Assembly (NCBI RefSeq): GCF_900199375.1
Contig: NZ_LT900217.1
Location: 62,001 to 126,000, forward strand
Source: Gordonibacter urolithinfaciens
Lineage (GTDB): Bacteria; Actinomycetota; Coriobacteriia; Coriobacteriales; Eggerthellaceae
Direction of reading: 5' to 3'
Length of the DNA: 64,000 nt
A program made the translations under genes and the position numbers. The notes beneath the pieces are model-generated. The model was not told where the DNA came from, did not search any database, and was given only the letters and a program-made list of their open reading frames with translations. Numbering within the stretch: the first letter of the stretch is position 1; every line of letters begins with the position of its first letter. Of the stretch, positions 9,288 through 18,104 are shown piece by piece.

Positions 9288-9989
9288 CTATCCCAGCTTG
9301 TAGCCCACGCCCCACACCGTCTCGACGAACTCCTGGGAGGAGTCGATGGCGGCCAGCTTCTTGCGCAGGTGGCGTATGTGCACCATGACCGTGTTGTTGG
9401 ACTGGGCGTTCGCCTCCTCGCCCCAGACGGCCTCGAACAGATCGCGCGACGCCACCGGCCGTCCGGCGGCGCGCAGGAGGCACGCGAGGATGGCGAACTC
9501 CTTGGGCGTGAGCGCGAGCGGTTCGCCGTGGAGCGTGGCCGCGTACGCCTCCTCGTCCACCGCCACGCCGCGCGCCTCGAGCAGCTGGGAGCCGGGCGGG
9601 CGGCCGCCCTCTGCCGGCGGCGCGCTGCGGCGCAGGCGGGCTCTCACGCGGGCCAGGAGCTCGCGCGGCTTGAAGGGCTTGACCACGTAATCGTCCGCCC
9701 CCAGCTCGAAGCCCACCACCTTGTCGATCTCCTCGTCCTTGGCGGTGAGGAAGATGATGGGCACCGAGCTCGTGCGCCGAAGCTCGCGGCAGCAGGCGAA
9801 CCCGTCCATGCCCGGCATCATGATGTCCAGGACGACGAGGTCGAACGCCTCGTGCGCGGCCGCGGCCAAAAGGTCGGCGCCCGCGTAGAACGTGCGCACC
9901 TCGAAGCCGCCCTGGGCAAGCAGCTGGGCCACCAGGTCGGCGATGGCCGCCTCGTCGTCGCATACCGCTATGAGCTTCGTCTCCGCCAC
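9288..9989 (-). CDS. OmpR/VanR-family response regulator
   Basis: The 233-residue transcription factor has a receiver domain (acidic CDD at 10-12, phospho-Asp55 in LVVLDIMMPGMDG, Thr82, Lys104 in VVKPF) and a winged-helix DNA-binding domain (about 130-233, ending in the VETVWGVGYKLG signature). The GTG at 9989 follows GAGGAG with proper spacing. The frame is open far upstream, but that part has no receiver homology. Partner of the downstream histidine kinase. A candidate promoter lies at 10114-10142. Confidence 0.93.
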   Translation of the reverse strand: MAETKLIAVCDDEAAIADLVAQLLAQGGFEVRTFYAGADLLAAAAHEAFDLVVLDIMMPGMDGFACCRELRRTSSVPIIFLTAKDEEIDKVVGFELGADDYVVKPFKPRELLARVRARLRRSAPPAEGGRPPGSQLLEARGVAVDEEAYAATLHGEPLALTPKEFAILACLLRAAGRPVASRDLFEAVWGEEANAQSNNTVMVHIRHLRKKLAAIDSSQEFVETVWGVGYKLG

Positions 9990-10113
9990 GCCCCGCTCCT
10001 CGCCGTTCCGCGCCCTCCGGGCGCCGGGCCGCTGCGCGGCCCTCGCTTCTCCTTGCGGCCATTGTATCGGCCCCGCCCCCGCCCACGGTGTAAGGAGGGG
10101 CATTATTAAGGAA

Positions 10114-10142
10114 AACATAAGGGATCCGTAGACGGTTCTCAA
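10114..10142 (-). promoter_or_regulatory. Candidate promoter of the two-component operon
   Basis: Minus-strand TTGAGA and TATGTT are spaced by 17 bp, about 125 bases upstream of the response regulator GTG. This divergent gap also separates it from the C39-like gene. Confidence 0.4.
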
Positions 10143-10202
10143 GGGACGCGGGGGCGCTGCTTGGGGATACTGGGAGGGAGGAACCGAGGAAAGGAAGCAC
10201 CC

Positions 10203-11021
10203 ATGACGTACACGAACTCGTACCGCGCGGCGCATCGGCGGCCGGCGGGCCGCGCGGCGCGCGCCTCCGCCACCGCGCCGATGCCGCCCATAGGACGCAA
10301 CGGAGCGCCCGCGTACTCGCGCACCTCCTACCGCGCACCGGCCCCCTCCGCGGCGCGCAGGCGCCGATCTCTCGCGGCGCGCGCGGCGCTGGCCGTCGCG
10401 CTCGTGGCCGCGCTCGCCGGGGTGGGCTGGTACGCCGTCGGCACGCTCTCGGCCCTCGCTCACGGCGGGGCGGCCGCTGGCACGGGCACGCCGGACGCCC
10501 CGCAGAGCACGCCCCGCAGCGCCTGGCGCGCCGGCGAGGTCCCCGCGCTCTACCAGCGCGACCCCGCCTGGTCGCAGGCCCTCTACGGCGGCGACGCGTT
10601 CGGGGTGACCGGCTGCGGCCCCACGTGCCTGGCCATGGCATACGTGGCGCTCACGGGCAAAAGCGACCTCTCCCCCGCCGACGCCGGCGCGCTGTCCGAG
10701 CGGATAGGGTGCGCCTCCTCGGACGGCACGGCCTGGGACTTCATGACCGAGGGCGCCGCCCAGCTGGGGCTTACCGCAGAAGAGCTGCCCGCCGACGAGC
10801 CATCGGTGCGCCGCGCGCTCGTGGCGGGCCGGCCCGTGATATGCAGCATGGGGCCCGGCGACTTCACCAGCACGGGCCACTTCATCGTGCTCGCGGGGAT
10901 CGACGAGCACGGGCGCCTCGAGATCCGCGACCCGAACAGCCCCGAGCGCACGGCGCAGACCTGGGATTTCGATACGGTGCTACGGCAGTGCCGCAACCTC
11001 TGGGCCTATTCGGCCGCCTGA
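10203..11021 (+). CDS. Membrane-anchored C39-like peptidase domain protein
   Basis: 272 residues. A basic, Ala/Arg/Pro-rich cytoplasmic N-terminus is followed by one membrane helix (ALAVALVAALAGVGWYAVG), then an extracytoplasmic papain-like Peptidase_C39_2 domain. The presumed nucleophile is Cys in VTGCGPTCLAMAY, the His is in STGHFIVLAGI, and DPNS follows. It is a paralogue of the protein at 16959-18104 with the same plan (CGPTCLAM versus CCPTSLAM; GPGDFTSTGHF versus GPGDFTDNGHF). The start at 10203 is set by a GGAAAGGAAG ribosome site. Its 3' end overlaps the convergent TSCPD gene by 16 bases. Substrate unknown; peptidoglycan or peptide cleavage is possible. Confidence 0.8.
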   Translation: MTYTNSYRAAHRRPAGRAARASATAPMPPIGRNGAPAYSRTSYRAPAPSAARRRRSLAARAALAVALVAALAGVGWYAVGTLSALAHGGAAAGTGTPDAPQSTPRSAWRAGEVPALYQRDPAWSQALYGGDAFGVTGCGPTCLAMAYVALTGKSDLSPADAGALSERIGCASSDGTAWDFMTEGAAQLGLTAEELPADEPSVRRALVAGRPVICSMGPGDFTSTGHFIVLAGIDEHGRLEIRDPNSPERTAQTWDFDTVLRQCRNLWAYSAA

Positions 11022-11254
11022 GCGGAGCGCAGCGCGCGCACGAGCTGGTCGGCGCACGACGTGGTGCGGCGGCCGCAGGTATTGCCCTCCAGCAGCGCCG
11101 CCACCTCGTCCACCGCCATGCCGCGGACGAGCTTCGACACGGCCTTGAGGTTGCCGTCGCAGCCGCCGGCGAACTCCACGTGGGACACGCGGTCGCCGTC
11201 CAGCTCGACGCTGATGGCGCGCGAGCAGACGCCGCGCGGGGTGTAGGTATGCAT
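11006..11254 (-). CDS. TSCPD-domain protein (TIGR03905 type)
   Basis: A small 82-residue protein with the YTPRGVCSRAI start, a GGCDGNLKAV core and the Cys-containing TSCADQL element that names the TSCPD fold. The domain also occurs in vitamin-B12-dependent ribonucleotide reductases, where its cysteines may bind metal. The free-standing form has no firmly assigned role. It lies downstream of recO on the same strand (81-bp gap). Confidence 0.85.
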   Translation of the reverse strand: MHTYTPRGVCSRAISVELDGDRVSHVEFAGGCDGNLKAVSKLVRGMAVDEVAALLEGNTCGRRTTSCADQLVRALRSAQAAE

Positions 11255-11335
11255 GGTTCCTTCTCCTTCTTCGCGGGCCGCCGCCTTGCAGCTGCGCGCC
11301 CGGCGGCGGCCCTTGCCGGACGACGCGTTCGCGGT

Positions 11336-12106
11336 TCAGAACAGGCCGCAGGTGAACAGGAAGTTCAGCGACTTCAGGTTCGCGCCCACGTGCTCGTGCG
11401 CCCACTGCTGGCAGAAGCGCAGCACGGCGAACGACGCGGACGGGGGGACGTCGATCTCGGCGATCTCGGCGAACGTCGAGCCCATGAGCGCCCTGCACCA
11501 GGCCACGGTCGCGCCCGGCACGTCCCGGGCTTCCACGGACGGACGGCAGGCGGGACACACGATGCCGCCCTCGCAGAAGGACAGGGGCACCGTCCCCGCT
11601 CCCGCACCGCCCCGGACTTCGGCCCCGCACACGGCGCACGACGACAGGCTCGGCCGCAGCCCCGAGAGCGCGAGCGCCTTCAGCAGGTGCGCCGCGCACA
11701 CGGCCGGGGCCTGCGGCGCCTTGGAGGCGTCGAGCGCGCCGAGCGCCGCCTCGGTGAGCGCGAACAGGCGGGGGTTCGCGAGCCCCTCCTGGGTCACGCG
11801 GTCCAAAAGCTCGGCCATGGGCGCGGCGCAGGCCGCATGCTCCAAGTCGCGGCGCAGGCGCTCATGGGAGGAGGCGATGCGCGCCTCCTTCACGATGTCC
11901 AGGTTGCGGCCCTCCGAGCACAGCAGGTCGACCGAGGAGTACAGCTCCAGCCGCGCGGCGAACGGGCTCGAGGGCTTGCGGGCCCCCTTCGCCACGGCGC
12001 GCGCCTGCGAGCCGTCCTGGGCGAGCAGGGTGACGATAAGGTCGCTCTCCCCCAGCTTCGTCTTGCGCAGCACGATGGCGCGCGCCGTGTACGTCGCGCT
12101 GGCCAT
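11336..12106 (-). CDS. recO: DNA repair protein RecO
   Basis: Recombination mediator of the RecFOR pathway. The N-terminal OB fold begins TYTARAIVLRKTKLGESDLI, and a helical domain follows. A four-Cys zinc element is visible as CAVC and CPAC. 256 residues, typical. The ATG at 12106 is 5 bases past the stop of the upstream PASTA gene, so the two are translationally close. The frame is open much further upstream, but that part only shadows the PASTA gene. Confidence 0.93.
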   Translation of the reverse strand: MASATYTARAIVLRKTKLGESDLIVTLLAQDGSQARAVAKGARKPSSPFAARLELYSSVDLLCSEGRNLDIVKEARIASSHERLRRDLEHAACAAPMAELLDRVTQEGLANPRLFALTEAALGALDASKAPQAPAVCAAHLLKALALSGLRPSLSSCAVCGAEVRGGAGAGTVPLSFCEGGIVCPACRPSVEARDVPGATVAWCRALMGSTFAEIAEIDVPPSASFAVLRFCQQWAHEHVGANLKSLNFLFTCGLF

Positions 12107-12111
12107 CGTGC

Positions 12112-13692
12112 CTAGGAGACGCTCACGACGTTGTCGCTGTCGTCCCAGACGATGGTGCCGCTCTTCTGCTTGGACGAACCGCGCACCGTCTCGCCGTCGA
12201 GCGTGGTCACGGCCGCTGCCGTCACGGTGAACGACGTCTGGTTGTAGCCGGTGTACTTCACGTCGTCGACCGAGACGATCTCGTAGGTCGTGCCGCCCAG
12301 GGAGATCGTGCCGATGCTGGAAAGGTAGTCCTTCGCGGCCGGCACGAGCACGCTCGCGCGCGACATGGCCACGTTCACCGTCACGGAGGAGCCCGATGCC
12401 AGCTTCTCGCCCGCGGCGGGGCTCGTGCCCACCACCGTGCCCTCGGGCACGTCCTCGGTGTAGTAGTACGCCACCTCGGGCACGTAGGAGGCCTCCTCCA
12501 GGGCGGCCTTCGCGGCATCGAGCGGCTGGTTGGCCACGTCGGGCACCGTGAAGGGCACGGCCACCGTCACGGTGATGTCCGTGGAGGCCTTCGCCTTCTC
12601 GCCGGCCTCCGGGGTCACGGACAGCACCGTGCCCTCGGCCGTGTCGGACTTCTCCTCGGCGAACGTCACGCGCGCGAAGTCCTCGGCCTCGAGCAGCTTC
12701 GCCGCCTCGTCGCGCGTCTTGCCCACCACGTCGGGGACGATGCGCGGCACCGCCACGTGGATGACCACCTCGGAGCCCTCCTCGGCGCGCCCGCCGGACC
12801 CGGGATCGGTGAGCAGCACGAGGCCCTCGGTCTCGTCGGACTTCACCTGGGTGGCGCGCACGGTGAAGCCCTTGCCCTCCAGCTGGTAGGTGGCGTCGGC
12901 CTGCGTCATGCCCGCCACGTCGGGGACCACCTTGCCGCCCCAGAGCTCCATCTGGTACGTGATGCCCGCCGCAGCGGCCGCAGCGGCCAGCAGCAGCACG
13001 ATCACGATGGCGACCACGCGGCCGCGGCCGTGCTTCTTCTCGCGCGGGTCGGGTGCGCGGAACTCCTTCTGCTTCGGCGCGGCCTTGCCCTCGACGCGGG
13101 GCATCTCCATCGTGTCGCCCGAGCGCCACGCGGCCGCGGGGGGCGTATAGCTGGAATCCACCAGGCACTCGTCCAAGCCCGAGAGGTCCGCCGTGACCGC
13201 GGCGCTCGGCACAGCTGCCTGCTGACCGCCGTCCGCGGCGGGAGCGTCGTCGATGTCGCCGAAGTCGAACTCGTTGCCGTCCTCGTCCACGTCGACACCC
13301 GCAAGGCCGATGACCGGCAGCTTCGCGGGATCGAGCGGGCCCGAGCCCTGCGCCGTGCGAACGGCCGGGGACGCGAGGGGCTCCGGGTCGCCGGCCGGCC
13401 GCGCAGGGGCCGCTTCTCCGGCACCGGCGTCCGGGCCTTCCGCGGCCCCCGGCCCGTCGTCCTCGGGCGCGCCCGCCTCGCACGCGGGCAACCCCTCCGC
13501 CGCCTTGTCGACAGCGGCAGCATCGTCAACGGGTGCGGCGCCGCCCTCGGCCGCTATCGAGCGCAGCGTGTCGTCGCTCGTCGATGCGGCGGCCACGGCC
13601 GCCATGCGCCCGGTCAGCGGAAACCCGCACTCGTTGCAGAATTTCGCGCCCTCTTTGTTCTCTGATCGGCAGTTCGGACAGATCATGCTCAT
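12112..13692 (-). CDS. Zinc-ribbon, single-pass membrane protein with PASTA repeats
   Basis: 526 residues. The N-terminal zinc ribbon (CPNCRSENKEGAKFCNECG) precedes an acidic, Ala/Pro-rich linker of about 200 residues. One membrane helix follows (VVAIVIVLLLAAAAAAAGI), then at least three PASTA repeats (VPDVAGMTQADA, VPDVVGKTRDEA, VPDVANQPLDAA) outside the cell and a unique C-terminal domain. PASTA repeats bind peptidoglycan or muropeptides in PknB-type kinases and PBPs. Here no kinase or transpeptidase domain is present, so it may be a wall sensor or scaffold (inference). Start at 13692 (ATG AGC ATG) with GAGGGAG upstream. Confidence 0.8.
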   Translation of the reverse strand: MSMICPNCRSENKEGAKFCNECGFPLTGRMAAVAAASTSDDTLRSIAAEGGAAPVDDAAAVDKAAEGLPACEAGAPEDDGPGAAEGPDAGAGEAAPARPAGDPEPLASPAVRTAQGSGPLDPAKLPVIGLAGVDVDEDGNEFDFGDIDDAPAADGGQQAAVPSAAVTADLSGLDECLVDSSYTPPAAAWRSGDTMEMPRVEGKAAPKQKEFRAPDPREKKHGRGRVVAIVIVLLLAAAAAAAGITYQMELWGGKVVPDVAGMTQADATYQLEGKGFTVRATQVKSDETEGLVLLTDPGSGGRAEEGSEVVIHVAVPRIVPDVVGKTRDEAAKLLEAEDFARVTFAEEKSDTAEGTVLSVTPEAGEKAKASTDITVTVAVPFTVPDVANQPLDAAKAALEEASYVPEVAYYYTEDVPEGTVVGTSPAAGEKLASGSSVTVNVAMSRASVLVPAAKDYLSSIGTISLGGTTYEIVSVDDVKYTGYNQTSFTVTAAAVTTLDGETVRGSSKQKSGTIVWDDSDNVVSVS

Positions 13693-13845
13693 GCGTCTCC
13701 CTCGCGAAGTCAACTCCGTTGCGTATTGTAACGGAAAATCAGCGAGCGCGGCAGGGCATCCGGACGATGGCCGGTTTCGCGACAATACCTGCAAGAGGGC
13801 GCCGCGCCGAAGCTGCAGGCAGCCCCCCGCACGGGCTTCGCCTCC

Positions 13846-14763
13846 CTACGCGCCCTCGCCGTAGCCGAAGCGGCGGATCTGGCTCGCGTCGCGGCGCCAG
13901 TTCTTCTTCACTTTAACGGAGAGGTCCAGGTACACGCGGGTGCCCAGCAGCTGCTCCAGGTCGGCGCGCGCCTCGGTGCCGATCTGCTTGATGGCGGCGC
14001 CCTTCTTGCCGATGATGATGCCCTTCTGGCTGTCGCGCTCCACGTAGACCGTGGCGAAGATGCGGTGGAGGTCCTTCTTCTTGTCGTACTCCATCTCGTC
14101 CACGCGCACGCCGATGGCGTGGGGCACCTCGTCGTGGAACGAGCGCAGGATCTTCTCGCGGACGAACTCGGCCACCACCACCTCGATGGGCTGGTCGGTC
14201 TCCATGTCGGCGGGGAACCACGCGGGGCCCTCCGGCAGCAGGTACACGACCTCCTCCACGAAGGCCTCCACGTTTTTGCCCGTGGCCGACGACAGGCCCA
14301 CCATGGCGTCCCACGCACCCAGGGCCTCGGCGGCCTCGCGCTGGGCGGCGATCTGCTTCTCCGTCGCCAGGTCGACCTTCGACAGCACGCAGATCTTCTT
14401 CGAGCGAGCGCGGGAGAGCTGCGCAGCCACCCACTCGTCGCCGCGGCCGATGGGCTGCGAGGCGTCGATGAGCATGGCCACCACGTCCACGTCCTCGAGC
14501 GCCTTGAGCGCCGAGGTGTTCAGCTCCTCGCCGAGGGCGTCGTGGGGCTTGTGCAGGCCCGGCGTGTCCACCAAGATGAGCTGGAAGTCCTCGCGCGTGA
14601 GCACGGCGCGGAAGCGGTGCCGCGTCGTCTGCGCCGTGTCGGACGTGATGGCGATCTTCTTGCCCATGATGGCGTTGATGAGCGTGGACTTGCCGGCGTT
14701 CGGCCTGCCCACGAGTGTGACGAAACCTGACTTGAAGCCCTCGGCGTGCGGTTGGAAATCCAT
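13846..14763 (-). CDS. era: GTPase Era
   Basis: Essential GTPase for 16S rRNA maturation and 30S assembly. P-loop GRPNAGKST, G2 Thr in the TTRHR region, G3 DTPG, and a C-terminal KH domain (IIIGKKGAAIKQIG). The G4 element is SKVD instead of the canonical NKxD, a conservative departure at the guanine-specificity loop. The ATG at 14763 is preferred over 14772 because AAGGA is properly spaced only from the former. 305 residues. Part of the phoH-ybeY-dgkA-era series on this strand. Confidence 0.96.
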   Translation of the reverse strand: MDFQPHAEGFKSGFVTLVGRPNAGKSTLINAIMGKKIAITSDTAQTTRHRFRAVLTREDFQLILVDTPGLHKPHDALGEELNTSALKALEDVDVVAMLIDASQPIGRGDEWVAAQLSRARSKKICVLSKVDLATEKQIAAQREAAEALGAWDAMVGLSSATGKNVEAFVEEVVYLLPEGPAWFPADMETDQPIEVVVAEFVREKILRSFHDEVPHAIGVRVDEMEYDKKKDLHRIFATVYVERDSQKGIIIGKKGAAIKQIGTEARADLEQLLGTRVYLDLSVKVKKNWRRDASQIRRFGYGEGA

Positions 14764-14835
14764 AGCGTGCATCCTTATGATCGATGTTTGGGGCGCCCCC
14801 GGTCACCCGTTCCAGCAAGGGGAAGCGGCCGTTTG

Positions 14836-15330
14836 CTAGCCGAAGAAGAGAGCCCACGCGCGCGGGCCGAACACCACCGCGGCCACGACCAAGGCCACGA
14901 CGGCGAACACGAGCACGGCTCCCGCCCCGCAGTCCTTCGCCCTGCGGGCCAGCTCGTGGTACTCGGGCGACACGAGGTCGACCACGCTCTCGATGGCCGT
15001 GTTCACGCACTCGGCCGCGAACACGGCGGCGATGCAGAGGATCACCGCGGCCCACGAGGCCCCGTCGATGCGCAGTGCGAAGCCCAGCGCCACGGCCAGC
15101 ACGGCTATGCCCAAGTGTATCTTCATGTTGCGCTGCGTGCGCACGGCATAGGCGATGCCGTCCCACGCGCACTTGAACGCGCAGACGAGCGAGAAGCGCG
15201 AGCGGGCGCCCTTGTCCGCGTCGTTGCGCACGAAGCCCTCGCCGCAGCAGGGGGGCTCGTCGCGCGCGTCGCTCCCGCCCCTGTCGGGAACGTCCACGAG
15301 ATCGTCCTCCACCGCCGTTTCCGCAGCCAC
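14836..15330 (-). CDS. dgkA: Diacylglycerol/undecaprenol kinase (DgkA family)
   Basis: 164-residue integral membrane lipid kinase. Three membrane helices; the family signature ECVNTAIESVVDL carries the catalytic Glu and the Asn-Thr-Ala-Ile-Glu block. In Gram-positives the usual substrate is undecaprenol. The N-terminal 40 residues are a hydrophilic extension. The GTG at 15330 has GGGAGG just upstream. It follows ybeY after 20 bp. Confidence 0.9.
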   Translation of the reverse strand: MAAETAVEDDLVDVPDRGGSDARDEPPCCGEGFVRNDADKGARSRFSLVCAFKCAWDGIAYAVRTQRNMKIHLGIAVLAVALGFALRIDGASWAAVILCIAAVFAAECVNTAIESVVDLVSPEYHELARRAKDCGAGAVLVFAVVALVVAAVVFGPRAWALFFG

Positions 15331-15350
15331 GCCGCCTCCCCGCCTCTCCG

Positions 15351-15818
15351 CTACACCGTGCGCTTCGACCACGCCTCGAGGATCTCGGCCTCGCGCTTCT
15401 CCATGACCTCGGCCTCGTCGTCGGCGATGTGGTCGTAGCCGCAGAGGTGCAGCAGGCCGTGCACGAGCAAGAGGCTGATCTCCTCCTCGAACGACGTGCC
15501 GAACTCGCGTGTCTGGCGGGCGGCCACGTCGGGCGCGATGATCACGTCGCCCAGCTCGTAGACGGGGTCCTCGGCCAGGGTCATGGCCGACAGGTCGTCG
15601 TCCACGCCGTCGCATTCGAAGGACAGCACGTCGGTGGGGCCTTCCTTGTGGCGGTACTTCTCGTTGAGCGCGGCGATGGCCTCGTCGGTGACGAAGCTCA
15701 CGGACACCTCCGTGTTGAAGGGCTTGTCCTCGCGAGCGAGCACGAACTGCGCCAGCTCGTGCAGCGGCAGCTTCTCCAGCTCGTCTTTGCGGTAGTCGTA
15801 GTTGATCTGGATGTCCAT
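15351..15818 (-). CDS. ybeY: Endoribonuclease YbeY
   Basis: Zinc-dependent endoribonuclease for 16S 3'-end maturation and ribosome quality control. The metal motif HGLLHLCGYDH (three His) is intact near the C-terminus. 155 residues, normal. It lies 4 bp downstream of phoH and 20 bp upstream of dgkA, the standard gene order. Confidence 0.96.
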   Translation of the reverse strand: MDIQINYDYRKDELEKLPLHELAQFVLAREDKPFNTEVSVSFVTDEAIAALNEKYRHKEGPTDVLSFECDGVDDDLSAMTLAEDPVYELGDVIIAPDVAARQTREFGTSFEEEISLLLVHGLLHLCGYDHIADDEAEVMEKREAEILEAWSKRTV

Positions 15819-15822
15819 GTTG

Positions 15823-16779
15823 CTATGCCTTCCTGGTGGCCTCGTCGTAGGCGGACACGATAGCCGCCACGAGCGAGTGGCGCACCACGTCCTTGCCCGT
15901 AAAGTCGCAGAATGCGATGTCGTCGATGCCCGAGAGGATGCCCCGCACGCCCTTGAGGCCCGAGATGCCGCGCGGCAGGTCGAGCTGGGTCACGTCGCCC
16001 GTCACCACCATCTTCGAGCCGAAGCCCAGGCGCGTGAGGAACATCTTCATCTGCTCGGGCGTGGTGTTCTGCGCCTCGTCGAGGATGATGAAGCTGTCGT
16101 TCAAGGTGCGCCCGCGCATGAACGCGAGCGGGGCGATCTCGATGACGCCGCTCTCGATGAGCTGGGTGGCGCGCTCCATGTCGGTCATGTCGAACAGCGC
16201 GTCGTAGAGCGGGCGGATGTAGGGGTCCACCTTCTCCGTGAGGGTGCCGGGCAGAAAGCCCAGGCTCTCCCCCGCCTCCACCACGGGGCGCGTGAGGATG
16301 ATGCGGCCGACCTCCTTGCGCTTGAGCGCTGCCACGGCCATGGCCATGGCGAGGTAGGTCTTGCCGGTGCCCGCCGGCCCGATGCCGAAGGTGATGGTGT
16401 GCTCGCGGATGGCGTCCACGTAGCGCTTCTGGCCTGCCGTCTTCGGGCGGATGGCCCGTCCGCGGTACGTGAGCAGGATGTCCTCGCGCAGCGCAGCGGG
16501 GCTGAACTCGGCCGTGCGCAGCAGGTCGATGGCGTGGCGCACGTACTCCAGCGTGGGCTCGCCGCCGCCTTCCACGAGCTTGATGAGGTCGGAGAACAAC
16601 GCCGTGAGCGACTGCACCTCGAGCGGGTCGCCCTCGAGCACGATGGTGTCGCCGCGCACGGTGATGCGCGAGGCGAACGCATCCTGCACGACATGGAGTA
16701 TCTCGTCGGCCGGCCCGACGATGAGCGCCATGTTCACGCTCTGCGGGGCCGTGAGGGTGATTTGCGTCTGGTCTGTCAT
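15823..16779 (-). CDS. phoH: PhoH-family ATPase
   Basis: Cytosolic P-loop ATPase of 318 residues, related to the PhoH2 helicase/RNase fold. An N-terminal KH-like region (about 15-60) is followed by Walker A GPAGTGKT at 134-141 and Walker B FIILDEAQNTT at about 230. The ATG at 16779 fits the family start. It has no Shine-Dalgarno and lies six bases after a TACAAT hexamer, so the transcript may be leaderless. First gene of phoH-ybeY-dgkA-era. Confidence 0.94.
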   Translation of the reverse strand: MTDQTQITLTAPQSVNMALIVGPADEILHVVQDAFASRITVRGDTIVLEGDPLEVQSLTALFSDLIKLVEGGGEPTLEYVRHAIDLLRTAEFSPAALREDILLTYRGRAIRPKTAGQKRYVDAIREHTITFGIGPAGTGKTYLAMAMAVAALKRKEVGRIILTRPVVEAGESLGFLPGTLTEKVDPYIRPLYDALFDMTDMERATQLIESGVIEIAPLAFMRGRTLNDSFIILDEAQNTTPEQMKMFLTRLGFGSKMVVTGDVTQLDLPRGISGLKGVRGILSGIDDIAFCDFTGKDVVRHSLVAAIVSAYDEATRKA

Positions 16780-16797
16780 GGGGGCATTGTACCACGT
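16780..16797 (-). promoter_or_regulatory. -10 box giving a possibly leaderless phoH mRNA
   Basis: Minus-strand GGTACAATGCCCCCATG: a consensus-like TACAAT ends six bases before the phoH ATG and no ribosome site is present. The -35 region is poor. Leaderless mRNAs are common in Actinobacteria, which supports this reading. Confidence 0.4.
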
Positions 16798-16958
16798 GCG
16801 GCTGCGACCGGCCTCGATGTCATCGAACCGACAAGGGAATATAGTGCAGGTGCTCAAATGAGCAGCGGCGGGCATGGAAACGTCGCCGAGTGAGCCCGGA
16901 GCGCAAGGCGGGCGGGAGAGGCGGAGAAACGCTTGCAGGCCGTTCGCCGGCGAGCGCG

Positions 16959-18104
16959 TCACGCGAGCCGGTAGGCCCACAGCGCCTTCGTCTGGCCGAG
17001 CACCGCGTCCACGTTCCAGCTCCGGTTCGAGCGATCGGCCGAGTACGGGTCGTTGACGGTAAGGTTTCCCGCGTCGTCGATGCCCGTGACGACGAAGAAG
17101 TGCCCGTTGTCGGTGAAGTCGCCGGGCCCGACGTTGCAGATGAGCACGGCCCCGCCCTCAAGCGCGGCGCGCACGCTGGCCGCGTCGGCAGCGACCTCCT
17201 CGCAGGAGAGGCCGAGCGAAGCCACCTCGCTGACGAGGAACGTCGCGTCGGTGCCGTCGAACTGCGTCTCGTAGCCGCCCTCGCTCGCGCGCCTGCCCAT
17301 GTCGTAGGGCGTGAGGTCGCCCTTACCGGTGAGGCCCTGGTAGACCATGGCGAGCGACGTGGGGCAGCAGCCTGTCAGCGCGAACGCCGTGGAGCTGTAG
17401 ACGGTGGATCCCCAGCGGGCATCCCACTGGTAGAGGCGCGGCACCTCGCCGGAGGCGGGGTCGTCCGTGCCGAGTGCGCTCTCGGCGGGGTAGGCATCGG
17501 GGAACGTGCGCACGAAGGGCAGGGCCTCGGGCTCCGTGGCCGCCAGCTTGAGCAGCTTGTACTGCACGGCCGCCCCGTCGACGGCGTAGGCGTCCGGATG
17601 GGCGGCGATCCATGCGGCGTCGTCGCTCGTCTCGGCCGCCTGGACGAGCCGGGCGGCCAGCTCGTCGCCGAGCACGGCCTTGAGCTCGCCCTCGTCGATG
17701 GGATCGCGCGGCGCCTGCTGCTGGACGGGGGCCTGGTCGGCCTCGTCCGGCACCGGCGCCGCCTCGCCGGCGGCCATGCAGCCGCGGACGCCCGCGACGA
17801 GCGCGATGACGAGCACGACCGCGACGACCGCGATCGCGAGGCGCTTGGGCCCGACGGCGCGCACGAGGTTCGTCGCAGCCTCGGAGAGGGCGAACAGGGG
17901 CTCCGGGCCGTGCGCCTCCCACGAGCGCCGATTCCCCGTTCCGGGACGGCTCGAACGGAGGCGGCCCGAGCTTATCGGCCCATGCGCGTCGGGCGCATCG
18001 GGCGCGACGCGCTCGCCGCGTAAAGCGGGCGCCCCTCCGCGCATGCGGGCCTGGCGCTCCTCGAGCCTCCTGCGCGCCCGCTCGCGCGCCTCGTCATCGG
18101 CCAT
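16959..18104 (-). CDS. Membrane-anchored C39-like peptidase domain protein (paralogue 2)
   Basis: 381 residues. A very basic, coiled-coil-prone N-terminus (EARERARRRLEERQARM) and a Pro/Arg linker precede a membrane helix (AIAVVAVVLVIALVAGVRG). About 130 residues of linker follow, then a C-terminal Peptidase_C39_2-like domain. The active-site region reads ALTGCCPTSLAMVYQG, and the His is in NGHFFVVTGIDD. Compared with the paralogue at 10203-11021, the CGPTC signature is CCPTS and the linker is longer. The ATG at 18104 has GGGAGG five bases upstream. Substrate unknown. Confidence 0.78.
   Translation of the reverse strand: MADDEARERARRRLEERQARMRGGAPALRGERVAPDAPDAHGPISSGRLRSSRPGTGNRRSWEAHGPEPLFALSEAATNLVRAVGPKRLAIAVVAVVLVIALVAGVRGCMAAGEAAPVPDEADQAPVQQQAPRDPIDEGELKAVLGDELAARLVQAAETSDDAAWIAAHPDAYAVDGAAVQYKLLKLAATEPEALPFVRTFPDAYPAESALGTDDPASGEVPRLYQWDARWGSTVYSSTAFALTGCCPTSLAMVYQGLTGKGDLTPYDMGRRASEGGYETQFDGTDATFLVSEVASLGLSCEEVAADAASVRAALEGGAVLICNVGPGDFTDNGHFFVVTGIDDAGNLTVNDPYSADRSNRSWNVDAVLGQTKALWAYRLA

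Noticed and set aside
9288-10910. 540-codon frame giving a response regulator with a 300-residue extension
   Set aside because: The extension is antisense to the C39-like gene; a GTG with a good ribosome site gives the normal 233-residue protein.
11336-13483. 715-codon minus-strand frame giving a RecO with a huge N-terminus
   Set aside because: Only the last 256 codons match RecO; the rest shadows the PASTA gene in another frame.
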